A stretch of 64,000 nucleotides of DNA, from contig NC_002936.3 in the NCBI RefSeq assembly GCF_000011905.1, positions 1,405,721 through 1,469,720 on the forward strand, written 5' to 3'. Shown here piece after piece: positions 15,958 to 24,855 of the stretch. Both the position numbers and the translations under genes were made by a program. The stretch's first letter is position 1; every line of letters begins with the position of its first letter. Source of the DNA: Dehalococcoides mccartyi 195. GTDB taxonomy: Bacteria; Chloroflexota; Dehalococcoidia; Dehalococcoidales; Dehalococcoidaceae. The notes below the pieces were generated by a model, which was not told the origin of the DNA, did not search any database, and saw only the letters and a program-made list of their open reading frames with translations.

Positions 15958-16545
15958 CTAACCGCGCAAACCATGGATAGCCACCGAGATGACCTCCGGC
16001 ATAAGATGGGGTTTATTCAGCATTCTTTCAGCAATATTAGGTATGGCATAAACACCCCGCCTGACTATCTGATAGTAAAAGAAAAAGACCTGCAGGCTGA
16101 GGTCTGGCCGTATGTAACCGCCGGCTTTCCCTTCAGCCAGAAGCTTGCCGATAAGGTTGTCCCGCTGCTCTCCCCAGTAATCATCAATATACTCCTGCAC
16201 TACCGGATAACGCTTCGCGGAGGTCTCCATAAGCTCACCCTGATACTGCTGGGTAAAGGCCTCCTGGCTGAAAAACAAGGTCTCCAGCTTTTCCTCAAAC
16301 GGCATTTTGGCCTCTATTATCTTGCGGTAGCTATCCAGCAGGTTATCCAGAAAGACCTTGAATATCTCTTTGATAAGCTCTTCTTTATTTCCGAAGTGAT
16401 TATAGACCGTCACCGGTGAAACGCCTGCCTGCCGGGCAATTTCAGGTATGCAAACACGGCTGAAACCATGCTGTTCAAATAATTCCAGGGCAACTTTCAA
16501 AATAGCTTCTTTACTCTGGGTCTTGCGTTTTTCAAATCCGTCCAT
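15958..16545 (-). CDS. TetR-family transcription repressor
   Basis: About 195 residues from ATG 16545 (MDGFEKRKTQSKEAILKVA); the longer start at 16587 falls on the -10 box and is unlikely. The TetR HTH is clear: LFEQHGFSRVCIPEIARQAG followed by VSPVTVYNHFGNKEELI. The ligand domain shows no special motif. It is transcribed away from the peroxiredoxin gene and sits 60 bases beyond mscS, so either or both could be its targets. Confidence 0.9.
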   Translation of the reverse strand: MDGFEKRKTQSKEAILKVALELFEQHGFSRVCIPEIARQAGVSPVTVYNHFGNKEELIKEIFKVFLDNLLDSYRKIIEAKMPFEEKLETLFFSQEAFTQQYQGELMETSAKRYPVVQEYIDDYWGEQRDNLIGKLLAEGKAGGYIRPDLSLQVFFFYYQIVRRGVYAIPNIAERMLNKPHLMPEVISVAIHGLRG

Positions 16546-16578
16546 TATTTCACCGATTTTTTTATTACTTTTACTAAT

Positions 16579-16606
16579 AGTATACAAAATATAAGATTAA
16601 ACACAA
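16579..16606 (-). promoter_or_regulatory. Promoter of the TetR gene
   Basis: Minus strand: -35 TTGTGT (16601-16606), 16-base spacer, -10 TATACT (16579-16584). It supports the downstream start at 16545. Confidence 0.5.
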
Positions 16607-16762
16607 GGCATCAAATATTAAATTTAATAAAATTTATATAAAAAGCTAAATCTCCCCAATATCCTGCCTGAAATGCAGAAAGGACTGAGGTAAAGCAGGG
16701 TTAGCAAAGGCAAATAACCGGATAAAAGTGATAGATACCCCCTGTCAGGCCGGTGCTGCCGG

Positions 16763-16807
16763 TGATAAAATATAAAGAGGGCCTTTTATAACACCACTCA
16801 GCCCTCT
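16763..16807 (+). promoter_or_regulatory. Peroxiredoxin promoter and leader hairpin
   Basis: Extended -10 TG-A-TAAAAT lies at 16763-16771. Inverted arms AGAGGGC (16776-16782) and GCCCTCT (16801-16807) follow at the expected transcript start. They could be an operator or a leader stem. The remaining intergenic sequence (16607-16762) shows nothing else. Confidence 0.4.
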
Positions 16808-16854
16808 ATATAACCCGCCGGGAATATGCCGGTAAACTAAAACAGGAGGATAAA

Positions 16855-17496
16855 ATGGAAGAAGTAACTCAACCCATGCCCCGTATAGGGGATATCGCAC
16901 CCCAGTTTGAAGCTTTGACTACTCACGGCGTTTTGAAACTGGAAGATTTTAAAGGCCAGTGGCTTATTATCTTTTCCCACCCCGCAGACTTTACCCCAGT
17001 TTGCACCACTGAATTTATTGCCTTTTCCGAGATTTATCCCGAACTGCAAAAGCGGGGGGTTGAGCTGCTGGGCCTGAGCGTAGACAGCAACTCGTCCCAT
17101 ATTGCCTGGGTAAGAAATGTTGAAGAAAAAACCGGAATAAAAATACCCTTCCCCATTATTGCTGACCTTAACAAAGAGGTCTCTTTGGCTTATGGCATGA
17201 TTCACCCCGGACAGAGCAAAACCGAGACTGTCAGGTGCGTATTTATACTTGACCCTGACCAGAAAATACGCCTTATCATGTATTACCCCATGAACGTAGG
17301 GCGGAATATGAAGGAGATTTTGCGGGTGATTGACGCCCTTCAGACCGCTGACGAAAACAAGGTAGCCCTGCCGGCTAACTGGCATCCGGGTGACAAAGTG
17401 GTAGTGCCTCCGCCGTCTACCCAGGAAATGGCCGAGGAAAGAATGGGGCAGGGGTATGAATGTATAGACTGGTATTTGTGCAAGAAAAATCTTTAG
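16855..17496 (+). CDS. Peroxiredoxin, Prx6 type
   Basis: Reduces hydrogen peroxide and alkyl peroxides in the cytoplasm; useful to a strict anaerobe. 213 residues. The active site is HPADFTPVC with peroxidatic Cys50 and Thr47; KTETVRCVFILDP is the usual Prx6 stretch. The C-terminus ends YECIDWYLCKKNL, two further cysteines placed like the resolving cysteines of archaeal Prx6 enzymes, so it may work as a 2-Cys enzyme. The ribosome site is GGAGG. The next small gene starts nine bases after its stop. Confidence 0.93.
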   Translation: MEEVTQPMPRIGDIAPQFEALTTHGVLKLEDFKGQWLIIFSHPADFTPVCTTEFIAFSEIYPELQKRGVELLGLSVDSNSSHIAWVRNVEEKTGIKIPFPIIADLNKEVSLAYGMIHPGQSKTETVRCVFILDPDQKIRLIMYYPMNVGRNMKEILRVIDALQTADENKVALPANWHPGDKVVVPPPSTQEMAEERMGQGYECIDWYLCKKNL

Positions 17497-17505
17497 GAGA
17501 ATAAA

Positions 17506-17727
17506 ATGCCCTGTTTTGAATCTGACGGAAGCCTGAGCACCAGCGGCAGACAAACTTTAAAAGCCATAAAGGAGCATCCCGGCACACCTGAAGAGATAGC
17601 CCCGTTTGCAGGCCTGCCTTTGTATCGGGTAAGAAGCGGGGTACGTTCCCTGACAAATGCAGGGTTAGCTGAGGAAAAAGAGGGCAAATATCAGCTGACA
17701 CCCAAAGGCAGTAAACTGCTGGACTGA
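17506..17727 (+). CDS. Small winged-helix protein
   Basis: 73 residues with the shape of a lone winged helix: TLKAIKEHPGTPEEIAPFAG, then LPLYRVRSGVRSLTNAGL as recognition helix and EEKEGKYQLTPKGSKLLD as wing. It is likely a DNA-binding protein co-transcribed with the peroxiredoxin (9-base gap, ribosome site AGGAG). No metal or redox residues other than Cys3 are seen. Targets are unknown. Confidence 0.75.
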   Translation: MPCFESDGSLSTSGRQTLKAIKEHPGTPEEIAPFAGLPLYRVRSGVRSLTNAGLAEEKEGKYQLTPKGSKLLD

Positions 17728-17745
17728 AAAATCAGGCGGAATGAG

Positions 17746-17782
17746 ATATGCCCGTTCCTCAGACAGAACGGGCATATTTTTA
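17746..17782 (+). terminator. Terminator after the peroxiredoxin operon
   Basis: Twelve-base stem ATATGCCCGTTC/GAACGGGCATAT with an eight-base loop and a T6 run. Confidence 0.9.
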
Positions 17783-17814
17783 TTTAAATGGATTAAGGCC
17801 TGTCCGGAAGGCAA

Positions 17815-17844
17815 TTGCCCGTTCCGGCGATTTTCAGCTATAAT
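17815..17844 (+). promoter_or_regulatory. tRNA-Arg promoter
   Basis: -35 TTGCCC (17815-17820), 18-base spacer, -10 TATAAT (17839-17844), 15 bases before the tRNA. Confidence 0.7.
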
Positions 17845-17859
17845 AAGGGCTTGTTGCAG

Positions 17860-17936
17860 GCCCCTGTAGCTCAGCAGGATAGAGCAGCGGTTTCCTAAAC
17901 CGCGTGTCGGGCGTTCGAATCGCCCCAGGGGTACCA
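17860..17936 (+). tRNA. tRNA-Arg, anticodon CCT
   Basis: A full cloverleaf of 77 bases including an encoded CCA. Acceptor stem GCCCCTG/CAGGGGT (with a G-T first pair), D-arm GCTC...GAGC, anticodon stem GCGGT/ACCGC around loop TTCCTAA, T-arm GGGCG-TTCGAAT-CGCCC. Confidence 0.96.
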
Positions 17937-17949
17937 CTTTCTGAAGCTA

Positions 17950-17996
17950 AAAAGCCCCTTCTGACGGTGTTTTTCCGCAAGGGGCTTTTCTTTTTG
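17950..17996 (+). terminator. Terminator after tRNA-Arg
   Basis: Stem AAAAGCCCCTT/AAGGGGCTTTT (17950-17960 with 17979-17989), then CTTTTTG. Confidence 0.85.
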
Positions 17997-18106
17997 CATG
18001 TCTCTTTGCTAATCACTTTTCCGAATACAATACAATCTATTGTCAGCAGGCATTTTTTGTGCTTAAATTAGTCACGATAGTGTTTTATTTAAGAGGTCAA
18101 TCTCAA

Positions 18107-18316
18107 ATGAACAAACTGGCTTTGCTTCTGGCTATACTCGGGGGTATATGTTTGGTGTTGGGTTTCCTAACCGCCTTGGAAGTAATTCCGCCGTTGGTTG
18201 CCAGCGGGCATTTTTTTGGCCCGATAAGCAACACTACTATCGGCATGGGCGGCATGTCTGTTATCCTGCTACTAGGTTGTATAGCCTGCCTTATTGCCCG
18301 CCGAAACCAAACTTAG
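18107..18316 (+). CDS. Small two-helix membrane protein
   Basis: 69 residues from ATG 18107, preceded by AGAGG; an in-frame GTG at 18059 would add an unlikely leader. Two hydrophobic helices (LALLLAILGGICLVLGFLTA and MSVILLLGCIACLIA) are joined by a Gly-rich loop. No family recognised; function unknown. The following 200 bases (18317-18516) hold no gene. Confidence 0.65.
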   Translation: MNKLALLLAILGGICLVLGFLTALEVIPPLVASGHFFGPISNTTIGMGGMSVILLLGCIACLIARRNQT

Positions 18317-18516
18317 CCTGAACCCTGTTTTATAAAAACTGCTACCGCAGCCTTTTTACGAGCCTGTCACCCTGTTTATTCTTCAATAACGCCATTTATT
18401 ATTTAGCCGCATGCATTCGCCCTGCTTTCTCCAGCTTTGATTATCAACTATCCGCCCATTGACAAGAACATATGCCTATCCATACACTAATAGATACGTT
18501 ATATAAGGAGAAGTCT

Positions 18517-18900
18517 ATGATTTGCCCGGCTTGCTCTAAAGATATGCTGGTAGTAGAGTACCGCGAGATAGAGCTGGACTATTGTCCGGCCTGCCACGGG
18601 GTTTGGTTTGATGCCGGGGAACTGGGTCTGCTGCTGGATGCGGTAAAACTGAAAAGCACCGCCCCAAAGGCAGAAGAAATAACCGATAGCCGCGAGGCTA
18701 AACGCCACTGCCCCATCTGCCGCCGTAAGATGAAAAAAACTGCCCTCTTAAAAGACCCCCTGCTGATTACAGATGACTGTCCGGGGGGACATGGCATGTT
18801 TTTTGACGGGGGAGAGGTAGACCAGCTTATTACCCGCTTAGGCAAAGATACCAACCAACCGGCAGTGGATTTCCTCAAAGAGGTTTTCAAAGCCCGGTAA
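18517..18900 (+). CDS. Duplicated TFIIB-type zinc ribbon protein
   Basis: 127 residues from ATG 18517 with ribosome site AAGGAG. Two tandem zinc-ribbon units of the zf-TFIIB type: CPACSKDM ... YCPACHGVWFDAGEL (residues 3-37) and CPICRRKM ... DCPGGHGMFFDGGEV. The second unit has Gly where the last Cys of the first is placed, with a nearby His instead. Probably a small metal-binding protein of unknown role; family members are widespread. It directly precedes the LemA gene. Confidence 0.85.
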   Translation: MICPACSKDMLVVEYREIELDYCPACHGVWFDAGELGLLLDAVKLKSTAPKAEEITDSREAKRHCPICRRKMKKTALLKDPLLITDDCPGGHGMFFDGGEVDQLITRLGKDTNQPAVDFLKEVFKAR

Positions 18901-18950
18901 CGCGTTCATTTTGAATATATTTAGTATATAAAGAACACAAGGAGGGAAAT

Positions 18951-19517
18951 ATGTGGATTGCACTTATAGTTATTCTGGCACTGATACTGATACTGGGGCT
19001 ATGGTTTGCCGGTGCTTACAACGGGCTGGTAGGCCTGCGGAATCAGGTTAAAAACGCCTGGGCTCAGATAGATGTCCAGCTGAAAAGACGCTATGACCTG
19101 ATACCCAACCTTATTGAAACAGTCAAAGGCTACATGACCCATGAACGGCAGACCCTTGAGTCTGTGACCAATGCCCGCAATCTGGCCCAGCAGTTATCCA
19201 CTTCTACCAGTGTGGAGGCCAGAGCCAAAGCCGAAGGCGAACTGTCTTCCGCCCTTTCACGCCTGCTGGCAGTAGTTGAAAACTACCCCAATTTAAAGGC
19301 TAACCAGAACTTTCTGGCTTTGCAGGAAGAACTGACCTCTACTGAAAACAAGATAAGCTTTGCCCGCCAGTTTTACAATGATTCGGTTATGAAATACAAC
19401 AACCAAACCCAGATGTTCCCCTCAAATATTGTGGCCGGTATAGCTAATTTCAAGGCCAGCGAATTTTTTGAGCTTAAAGTAGAAGAGGAACGCCAGGCTC
19501 CCAAGGTAAAGTTTTAA
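18951..19517 (+). CDS. lemA: LemA family protein
   Basis: 188 residues. One N-terminal helix (WIALIVILALILILGLWFAG), then the LemA helical bundle with YNGLVGLRNQVKNAWAQIDV, LKRRYDLIPNLIETVKGY and YPNLKANQNFLALQEELTST. The topology is N-out with a cytoplasmic bundle in the usual model. Exact function is unknown; lemA is frequently paired with htpX or a TPM protein, and the M48 protease follows here after 17 bases. The ribosome site is GGAGG. Confidence 0.93.
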   Translation: MWIALIVILALILILGLWFAGAYNGLVGLRNQVKNAWAQIDVQLKRRYDLIPNLIETVKGYMTHERQTLESVTNARNLAQQLSTSTSVEARAKAEGELSSALSRLLAVVENYPNLKANQNFLALQEELTSTENKISFARQFYNDSVMKYNNQTQMFPSNIVAGIANFKASEFFELKVEEERQAPKVKF

Positions 19518-19534
19518 ACAGGATTTAGACCGAT

Positions 19535-20728
19535 ATGTGGGAACAGATACAATCCAATAGAACCCGTTCCATTATGCTGGTTATCGGCATGGGGCTTATT
19601 CTGGTAGCCCTGGGCTACGCTTTAGGCATGGCCTTTACCGATAACGGGCTGGTGGGACTGGTAATTGCTCTTGTCCTGTGGGGAATTATGAATCTGGTAG
19701 CCCTAACCCAGGGTGACAGTATTCTTCTGGGCATGGCTAATGCCAAGGAAATAAAACCGGCTGACCATCCGCGCCTTTACAACGTGGTGGAGGAAATGAA
19801 GATTGCCTCCGGGCTGGATACCATGCCCAAGGTTTATATTATTGACGACCCCGCCTTAAACGCCTTTGCCACCGGACGGGACAAAAACCATATTTCAGTT
19901 GCCATTACTTCCGGACTGCTGCAGAAGCTGAACCGTGATGAACTGCAGGGTGTGATAGGGCATGAAATGGCCCATATCAAAAACCGGGATGTCTCACTGA
20001 TGGTGTGGTGCAGTATCCTTTTGGGGACTATAGTTATTTTAGCCCAGTACGGCTCACGGATGTTTATTTTCGGCGGAGGGTCACGCCGTTCTTCCTCAAA
20101 CGAAGGGGGCGGCGGCGGGGCTCAGGCTATCTTGATGGTGGCGGCACTGCTGCTTATTATACTGGCACCCTTGTTTGCCCAGCTGATATATTTTGCCATC
20201 TCACGCAAACGCGAATATCTGGCAGATGCGTCATCTGCCCAGTATACCCGTTACCCGGAGGGGCTGGCTTCCGCCCTTGAAAAGCTGGGGGCTTCTACCG
20301 CACAGCTGCGCTCAGCCAACCAGGCTACCGCCCCCATGTATATAATTAACCCCTTCAGAGCCAAAGGCAAAGCCGCCGCTGACCTGACTTCCACCCATCC
20401 CCCCATAAGCGAGCGGATACGGATTCTGCGGTCTATGAACGGGGCTTCCTACCACAACTATGACGAGGCCTTTAAACAGGTGAAAGGCGGGCATGTTATA
20501 CCGCCTACCGCTATCAAGCTTGACCACGCCGAGACTATACGGGAGGCTTCGGACGAAGGGCCTTTGGCTACTGAAATCGGCCGCGCCCGCGAAACCTCAA
20601 ACGCCCTCTGGAATATGAATAAATACCAGACGGTAGATTGTGACTGCGGGGTCAGGCTGCGTGTCCCACCCGGCTTAAAGGGGCAGGAGGTCAGTTGCCC
20701 GCACTGCGGCAAAACCCACCAGACCTGA
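19535..20728 (+). CDS. htpX: HtpX-like M48 membrane metalloprotease with C-terminal zinc ribbon
   Basis: 397 residues. Two N-terminal helices, zinc site GHEMAHIKNRD (HExxH), further hydrophobic segments, and the third ligand region REYLADASSAQYT with Glu. It degrades damaged membrane proteins from the cytoplasmic side. Unlike the standard enzyme it has about 100 extra residues, ending in a CxC...CPHC element (CDCGVRLRVPPGLKGQEVSC then PHC) that looks like a zinc ribbon. A Gly-rich insert (SSNEGGGGGA) is near residue 190. Likely co-transcribed with lemA. Confidence 0.93.
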   Translation: MWEQIQSNRTRSIMLVIGMGLILVALGYALGMAFTDNGLVGLVIALVLWGIMNLVALTQGDSILLGMANAKEIKPADHPRLYNVVEEMKIASGLDTMPKVYIIDDPALNAFATGRDKNHISVAITSGLLQKLNRDELQGVIGHEMAHIKNRDVSLMVWCSILLGTIVILAQYGSRMFIFGGGSRRSSSNEGGGGGAQAILMVAALLLIILAPLFAQLIYFAISRKREYLADASSAQYTRYPEGLASALEKLGASTAQLRSANQATAPMYIINPFRAKGKAAADLTSTHPPISERIRILRSMNGASYHNYDEAFKQVKGGHVIPPTAIKLDHAETIREASDEGPLATEIGRARETSNALWNMNKYQTVDCDCGVRLRVPPGLKGQEVSCPHCGKTHQT

Positions 20729-20754
20729 TATATAAGCTGTTAGACCGAAATATT

Positions 20755-20781
20755 AAAGGGGCGTAAAACCGCCCCTTTTTG
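20755..20781 (+). terminator. Terminator after htpX
   Basis: Stem AAAGGGGCG/CGCCCCTTT, six-base loop, T5 run. Confidence 0.88.
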
Positions 20782-20809
20782 TTATATCCGCAAAATCCAT
20801 TTTAAAAAG

Positions 20810-21502
20810 TCAGAGGTTAAACTCTTTCATAATTTCACGTATCTGCCCGCGAAGCTCATCCTGAGGCACTTTCAGCTCGCTGTTTTTTTCAAGCTGGGCA
20901 AGCCTGTCCATCAGCTTTTGCTGTTCGGCCAGCACTACCTTTAAGGCATCCGCTACCGGGTCAGGCAGTTTGCCGTGTTCCAAATCAATAACCATCTGGC
21001 GGGATTCTTCTACTACCCGCCCCGGTATACCCACTACAGTTGCCCCGGCCGGAACGTCTTTAGTCACTACCGAACCCGCCCCTATTTTTGCCCCTTCGCC
21101 CACTGTAATGCCGCCCAGCACTACCGCACCTGTGCCGATAACCACATTGCTGCCGATAGTAGGGTGACGCTTACCCTTGGACAAACTGGTGCCGCCTAAG
21201 ACCACCCCCTGATACATGAGCACGTCATCACCAATTTCAGAGGTTTCACCAATGACTACACCCATTCCATGGTCAATGAAGAAACGCTGGCCTATTTTTG
21301 CCCCCGGATGAATCTCAATGCCGGTGCAGAACCGCCCGCCGTGGGAAAGCCAGCGTGCCCAGAAATGGAGCTTGTGACGCCAAAGCCAGTTTGCCACCCG
21401 GTGAAACCAGAGGGCATGCAAACCCGGATAACAAAAAAGAACCTCTGCCACACTTCGGGCAGCCGGGTCTTTACTGAAAACGTTTCTAATATCTTTTATC
21501 AT
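20810..21502 (-). CDS. cysE: Serine O-acetyltransferase
   Basis: Makes O-acetylserine from serine and acetyl-CoA, the first step of cysteine synthesis. 230 residues, the short bacterial (EpsC-like) form. The left-handed beta-helix hexapeptide repeats are obvious: [63 protein letters not shown], with catalytic His in IDHG and KRHP. A C-terminal coiled tail ([17 protein letters not shown]) follows. Last gene of a nadA-cutA-cysE run. Confidence 0.93.
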   Translation of the reverse strand: MIKDIRNVFSKDPAARSVAEVLFCYPGLHALWFHRVANWLWRHKLHFWARWLSHGGRFCTGIEIHPGAKIGQRFFIDHGMGVVIGETSEIGDDVLMYQGVVLGGTSLSKGKRHPTIGSNVVIGTGAVVLGGITVGEGAKIGAGSVVTKDVPAGATVVGIPGRVVEESRQMVIDLEHGKLPDPVADALKVVLAEQQKLMDRLAQLEKNSELKVPQDELRGQIREIMKEFNL

Positions 21503-21529
21503 TTAAGCACCCATTATAGCACCCATTGG

Positions 21530-21874
21530 CTATTCCGGAATATCCGGCGGGGCGGAAAGTTCTTTATCCAGCCAGTCCAGATATTCCGGGCTGCCCCCGG
21601 CTACCGGCAGTGCCAATATTTCGGGGTTTTCGTAACTGTGAACTTCCTTTACTACCTCTATAAGCGAATCCAGCAGGGACTGGCGGGTTTTAACAATCAG
21701 CAGGCTTTCGGCTGATTCCTCTATCTTCCCCTGCCACCAATACTGCGAGTTTACCCGCGGAACAATGCTGACACAGGCCGCTTTGCGCTGGCTAAGCAGC
21801 ACCTTTGAGATAAGGGCGGCTTCCTCCGCATCTTTGGCGGTTATGAAGACTACCAGAAATGAATTTGCCTTCAC
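21530..21874 (-). CDS. cutA: CutA1 divalent-cation tolerance protein
   Basis: 114 residues forming a ferredoxin-like trimeric domain. Recognisable: FLVVFITAKDAEEAALISKVLL, AACVSIVPRVNSQYWWQGKI and LLIVKTRQSLLDSLIEVVKEVHSYENPEILALPV. It is linked to copper tolerance in E. coli, but the true function is uncertain. It starts four bases after the nadA stop. Confidence 0.93.
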   Translation of the reverse strand: MKANSFLVVFITAKDAEEAALISKVLLSQRKAACVSIVPRVNSQYWWQGKIEESAESLLIVKTRQSLLDSLIEVVKEVHSYENPEILALPVAGGSPEYLDWLDKELSAPPDIPE

Positions 21875-21878
21875 CCTT

Positions 21879-22787
21879 TTAAGTCACCTTCAGCATTCGT
21901 TCTACCGCACCCACTGCCTTACGCCGGATTTCCTCCGGCACACTTACTACTGTCTGCATATTTTCCAGACTGGCAAGCAGCTTGGGCAGGGTGGTCATTT
22001 TCATATTGGCACATACAGCCTGTTCGGATACCGGTATAAAGAGCTTGTTTGGGTTTTCCTTTCGCAGGCGGTAGAGCATACCTATTTCAGTGCCTACAAT
22101 AAGCTCTTTAACATCTGCCCGGGCGGCATAAGTTACCATCTGCCCGGTAGATAAAACCCCGTCTGCCAAGGCGGTTACCTCAGGCCGGCTTTCGGGGTGG
22201 ACTACCACTTTGGCTTTGGGGTAGTGCTTTTTTAAGTTTAGAATATCTTCAGGTTTTATACGGGCATGGCAGGGGCAATAACCCGGCCAGCTTATTATTT
22301 TTTTCGCGGTATGCGCCTGAACAAACGCCCCCAGATACTGGTCAGGAACGAATAAAACCGTATCTGATTTCAGGCTTTCCACCACTTTTACGGCGTTAGC
22401 AGAGGTGCAGCAGATATCAGACTCAGCCTTGACCTCCGCAGTAGAGTTAACATAACAAACCACCGGCAAACCGGGGTAACGGGCTTTAAATTCCCTGAGT
22501 TCCGCCCCGCTTATCATATCCGCCATGGGGCAGCCGGCCTTTGGCTCTGGTGCAAGGACCGTCTTTTCGGGGCTGAGTATAGCCGCTGTTTCAGCCATAA
22601 AGTGAACCCCGCAGAAAACTATCACTTCGGCATCAATATTGGCCGCCTTGCGGGCCAGTTCCAGCGAGTCACCCACAAAATCCGCCGCCTCCTGAATTTC
22701 TCCCAGCTGGTAGTTGTGGGCCAGTATAACGGCCTTACGTTCTTTTTTGAGTTCCGCTATTTTGTGCGAAATAAGCTCTGTGTACAT
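21879..22787 (-). CDS. nadA: Quinolinate synthase A
   Basis: A [4Fe-4S] enzyme that condenses iminoaspartate with dihydroxyacetone phosphate in NAD synthesis. 302 residues, normal length. Cluster ligands are expected at Cys86 (AGCPMAD), Cys171 or Cys173 (GYCPCH) and Cys259 (QAVCANMKM). LAHNYQLGEIQEAADFVGDS and NSTAEVKAESDICCTSANAV are family motifs. Head of the cutA-cysE run; nadB and nadC are not in the window. Confidence 0.95.
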   Translation of the reverse strand: MYTELISHKIAELKKERKAVILAHNYQLGEIQEAADFVGDSLELARKAANIDAEVIVFCGVHFMAETAAILSPEKTVLAPEPKAGCPMADMISGAELREFKARYPGLPVVCYVNSTAEVKAESDICCTSANAVKVVESLKSDTVLFVPDQYLGAFVQAHTAKKIISWPGYCPCHARIKPEDILNLKKHYPKAKVVVHPESRPEVTALADGVLSTGQMVTYAARADVKELIVGTEIGMLYRLRKENPNKLFIPVSEQAVCANMKMTTLPKLLASLENMQTVVSVPEEIRRKAVGAVERMLKVT

Positions 22788-22852
22788 ATATATGCCTCTT
22801 ACGGCCTAATTTTACCACCCGAAGGATATAAAAACCTATACTATATGGCAAA

Positions 22853-22882
22853 CCCGGCTAAACTCTGTGGTTTGCAGCCGGG
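22853..22882. terminator. Possible weak terminator between nadA and methyltransferase genes
   Basis: Arms CCCGGCT (22853-22859) and AGCCGGG (22876-22882) with a 16-base loop. Only short T tracts on either side, so the call is tentative. Confidence 0.35.
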
Positions 22883-22911
22883 CTGGTTTATTTGCTGGGA
22901 AAGCTCTCAGG

Positions 22912-23577
22912 CTAAAGCGGTTTGCGCACCTGAATTATCTGGAACATACCTAAAAGACGCTGGCGGCGGTTAAGAATTTCAAACCCGCCATCCTTTAGTT
23001 CACCGCTTAAGACCCCCGGCTGCATCATCTGATAAGCCGGCAGACCCTCAAACACCCGGATAAATACCCGGATGCCCAAACCCCCGATACCCTGAGGCAG
23101 GTTATAGTCCAGCACGTTGAAAACACCCCCCGGCTTGAGCACTTTATAAATCTGTTTAATGGCTTCATGGCGGATAGGGGTGGGCATTTCATGCAGGCCG
23201 TAGGATACAAAAGCCTTGTCAAAAGTACCCTCCGGGAAGGGCAGGTTGTCACCCGAAGCCTGCTGGAAAACAGCCGGCAGGCCTGTTACTTTTTCTTTGG
23301 CTCTGGCCATCATATCAGGAGAAAGGTCAACCCCTGTTACCTGACCGTCTTTTAATTTTCCGGCTACCAGACGGGTAGTTGCCCCTGTGCCGCAGCACAT
23401 ATCTATAATATTGTCCCTGGGCTGAATATTGGCTTCATCTACGAATTTGCGGCGAAAGCGCTCTTCCCCGCCGAAAGGCGTGAAAAGCAAACGGGTTAGA
23501 AAGTCATAAACCTTGGAATAACGTTTCCAGTAATCTGTCTTGTAATAGGAGGGCGGAGTAACGTTGTCCTGCATCAT
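22912..23577 (-). CDS. Class I SAM-dependent methyltransferase
   Basis: 221 residues with the Rossmann SAM site DMCCGTGATTRLVAG (motif I), VTGVDLSPDMMARAKEK (motif II) and FDKAFVSYGLHEMP (motif III-like). It resembles UbiE-type methyltransferases in layout, but the substrate is not evident. Its start overlaps the stop of the AIR-synthase-like gene by four bases, so the two form a coupled pair that probably acts in one process. Confidence 0.88.
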   Translation of the reverse strand: MMQDNVTPPSYYKTDYWKRYSKVYDFLTRLLFTPFGGEERFRRKFVDEANIQPRDNIIDMCCGTGATTRLVAGKLKDGQVTGVDLSPDMMARAKEKVTGLPAVFQQASGDNLPFPEGTFDKAFVSYGLHEMPTPIRHEAIKQIYKVLKPGGVFNVLDYNLPQGIGGLGIRVFIRVFEGLPAYQMMQPGVLSGELKDGGFEILNRRQRLLGMFQIIQVRKPL

Positions 23578-24647
23578 TTTTTGCCTTCCAGTTCATCATA
23601 CTTTTCCAGGGCATTATAAAAGGCCTTCCAGAACGGGTCAACCTGAGGGTGAACCAGCGGTTTTTCCTGCCCGTTTTCCACCAGCTTCATCCCGCTTCCG
23701 GCCGGGGTTATTTCACCGGCAACCGAAGCTTTGATACCCTTAGCAGACATAGCTGAAAGGATTGCCTCCGCCTTATGGGCACGGCAGGTAAGCAGCAGAG
23801 TGCCTTCACTTATGGAAGCAAAAGGGTCTATCCCGAACAGGGCGCAGATTTCCTTTACCCCGTCTTCAATCACAATCTGGTCTTTTTCTATGGTGACACC
23901 CATACCGGCAGCTTCGGCTATTTCATACAGTCCGCCCCAGATGCCGCATTCGGTTGCATCATGCATAACAGTTACCCCGTTATCCCGCACCCCCACAGAC
24001 ACAGCCGCCAGAGCGTCTTCCACCACACTCATTTTATAAAAAATATCCTGGGCTTTCCGGCTGAAATCCGCCCCGAATTTTCTGGCCAGAAAACCGGGGA
24101 ACATGGCGGCAAAAATACCGCAGGCTTCAATAGCCGGTCCTTTGGTAATAATTATTTTATCGCCCGGCTTTACGAATTCCGGGCCGACATACTGATTCAG
24201 TTCACCCTCACCAATTACGGTTGCCCCGCCAACAAACGGGTAGCCGCAGTTTTCATATCTGGCGGTATGTCCGGTTACTATGGAAACGCCGTTACTGGCG
24301 CACTGGTCATGAATAACCTGCCAGACCAGACTCAGCTGGTCTTTGGTAATACCCATGGGTAAGTTAAGGTCTATGGTCAGGTATTTGGGTTTTAAACCGG
24401 AGGTAACCGAATCTGAGAGGAGGATATTGATAGCAAACCAGGCAGCCCTCTCCCAACCATATTCAGGTACTATAAAAACCGGGTCGGTAGTCAGGGAAAC
24501 GGCCTTACCCCCCAGATTTACCACGGCGGCATCAACCCCGCTTCTAGGTCCTATGAGCACATCCGGTGAGGCTGCCCCCAGTCTGGGATAAATCAGTTCC
24601 CTGAAAATATCCGGTGATATTTTACCTATTTCAGGCATTTCGGTCAT
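23574..24647 (-). CDS. AIR synthase/HypE-like protein
   Basis: 357 residues of the PurM/HypE/ThiL fold: GPRSGVDAAVVNLGGKAVSL, TTDPVF, LTIDLNLPMGITKDQL, GHTARYENCGYPFVGGATVIG, MHDATECGIWGGLYEIAEAAGMGV. It lacks the C-terminal Cys of HypE, so carbamoyl-dehydrating activity is unlikely. Proteins of this branch (annotated as AIR synthase-related) have no fixed function. Coupled to the methyltransferase gene. A good promoter lies about 50 bases upstream. Confidence 0.85.
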   Translation of the reverse strand: MTEMPEIGKISPDIFRELIYPRLGAASPDVLIGPRSGVDAAVVNLGGKAVSLTTDPVFIVPEYGWERAAWFAINILLSDSVTSGLKPKYLTIDLNLPMGITKDQLSLVWQVIHDQCASNGVSIVTGHTARYENCGYPFVGGATVIGEGELNQYVGPEFVKPGDKIIITKGPAIEACGIFAAMFPGFLARKFGADFSRKAQDIFYKMSVVEDALAAVSVGVRDNGVTVMHDATECGIWGGLYEIAEAAGMGVTIEKDQIVIEDGVKEICALFGIDPFASISEGTLLLTCRAHKAEAILSAMSAKGIKASVAGEITPAGSGMKLVENGQEKPLVHPQVDPFWKAFYNALEKYDELEGKK

Positions 24648-24697
24648 ATCAGCTACTCCTTTTGATACTGGACTACCGGTAAAACAGTTATCTGCAG

Positions 24698-24726
24698 ATT
24701 ATACCTGAAATATCCTCCGAGACCAA
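24698..24726 (-). promoter_or_regulatory. Promoter of the AIR-synthase-like/methyltransferase operon
   Basis: Minus strand: -35 TTGGTC (24721-24726), 17-base spacer, -10 TATAAT (24698-24703). Confidence 0.65.
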
Positions 24727-24855
24727 TTCTGCTCTGAAGGCAGGGAAGCATGGTACTCCAAAAAACAGATTTCCGGCAGGTTATTTTAAATATCCTTACC
24801 GGAAACCAGATAACTATCTCGATGGAAGGGTATGCCCGAAGATTTGTTGCAGGGG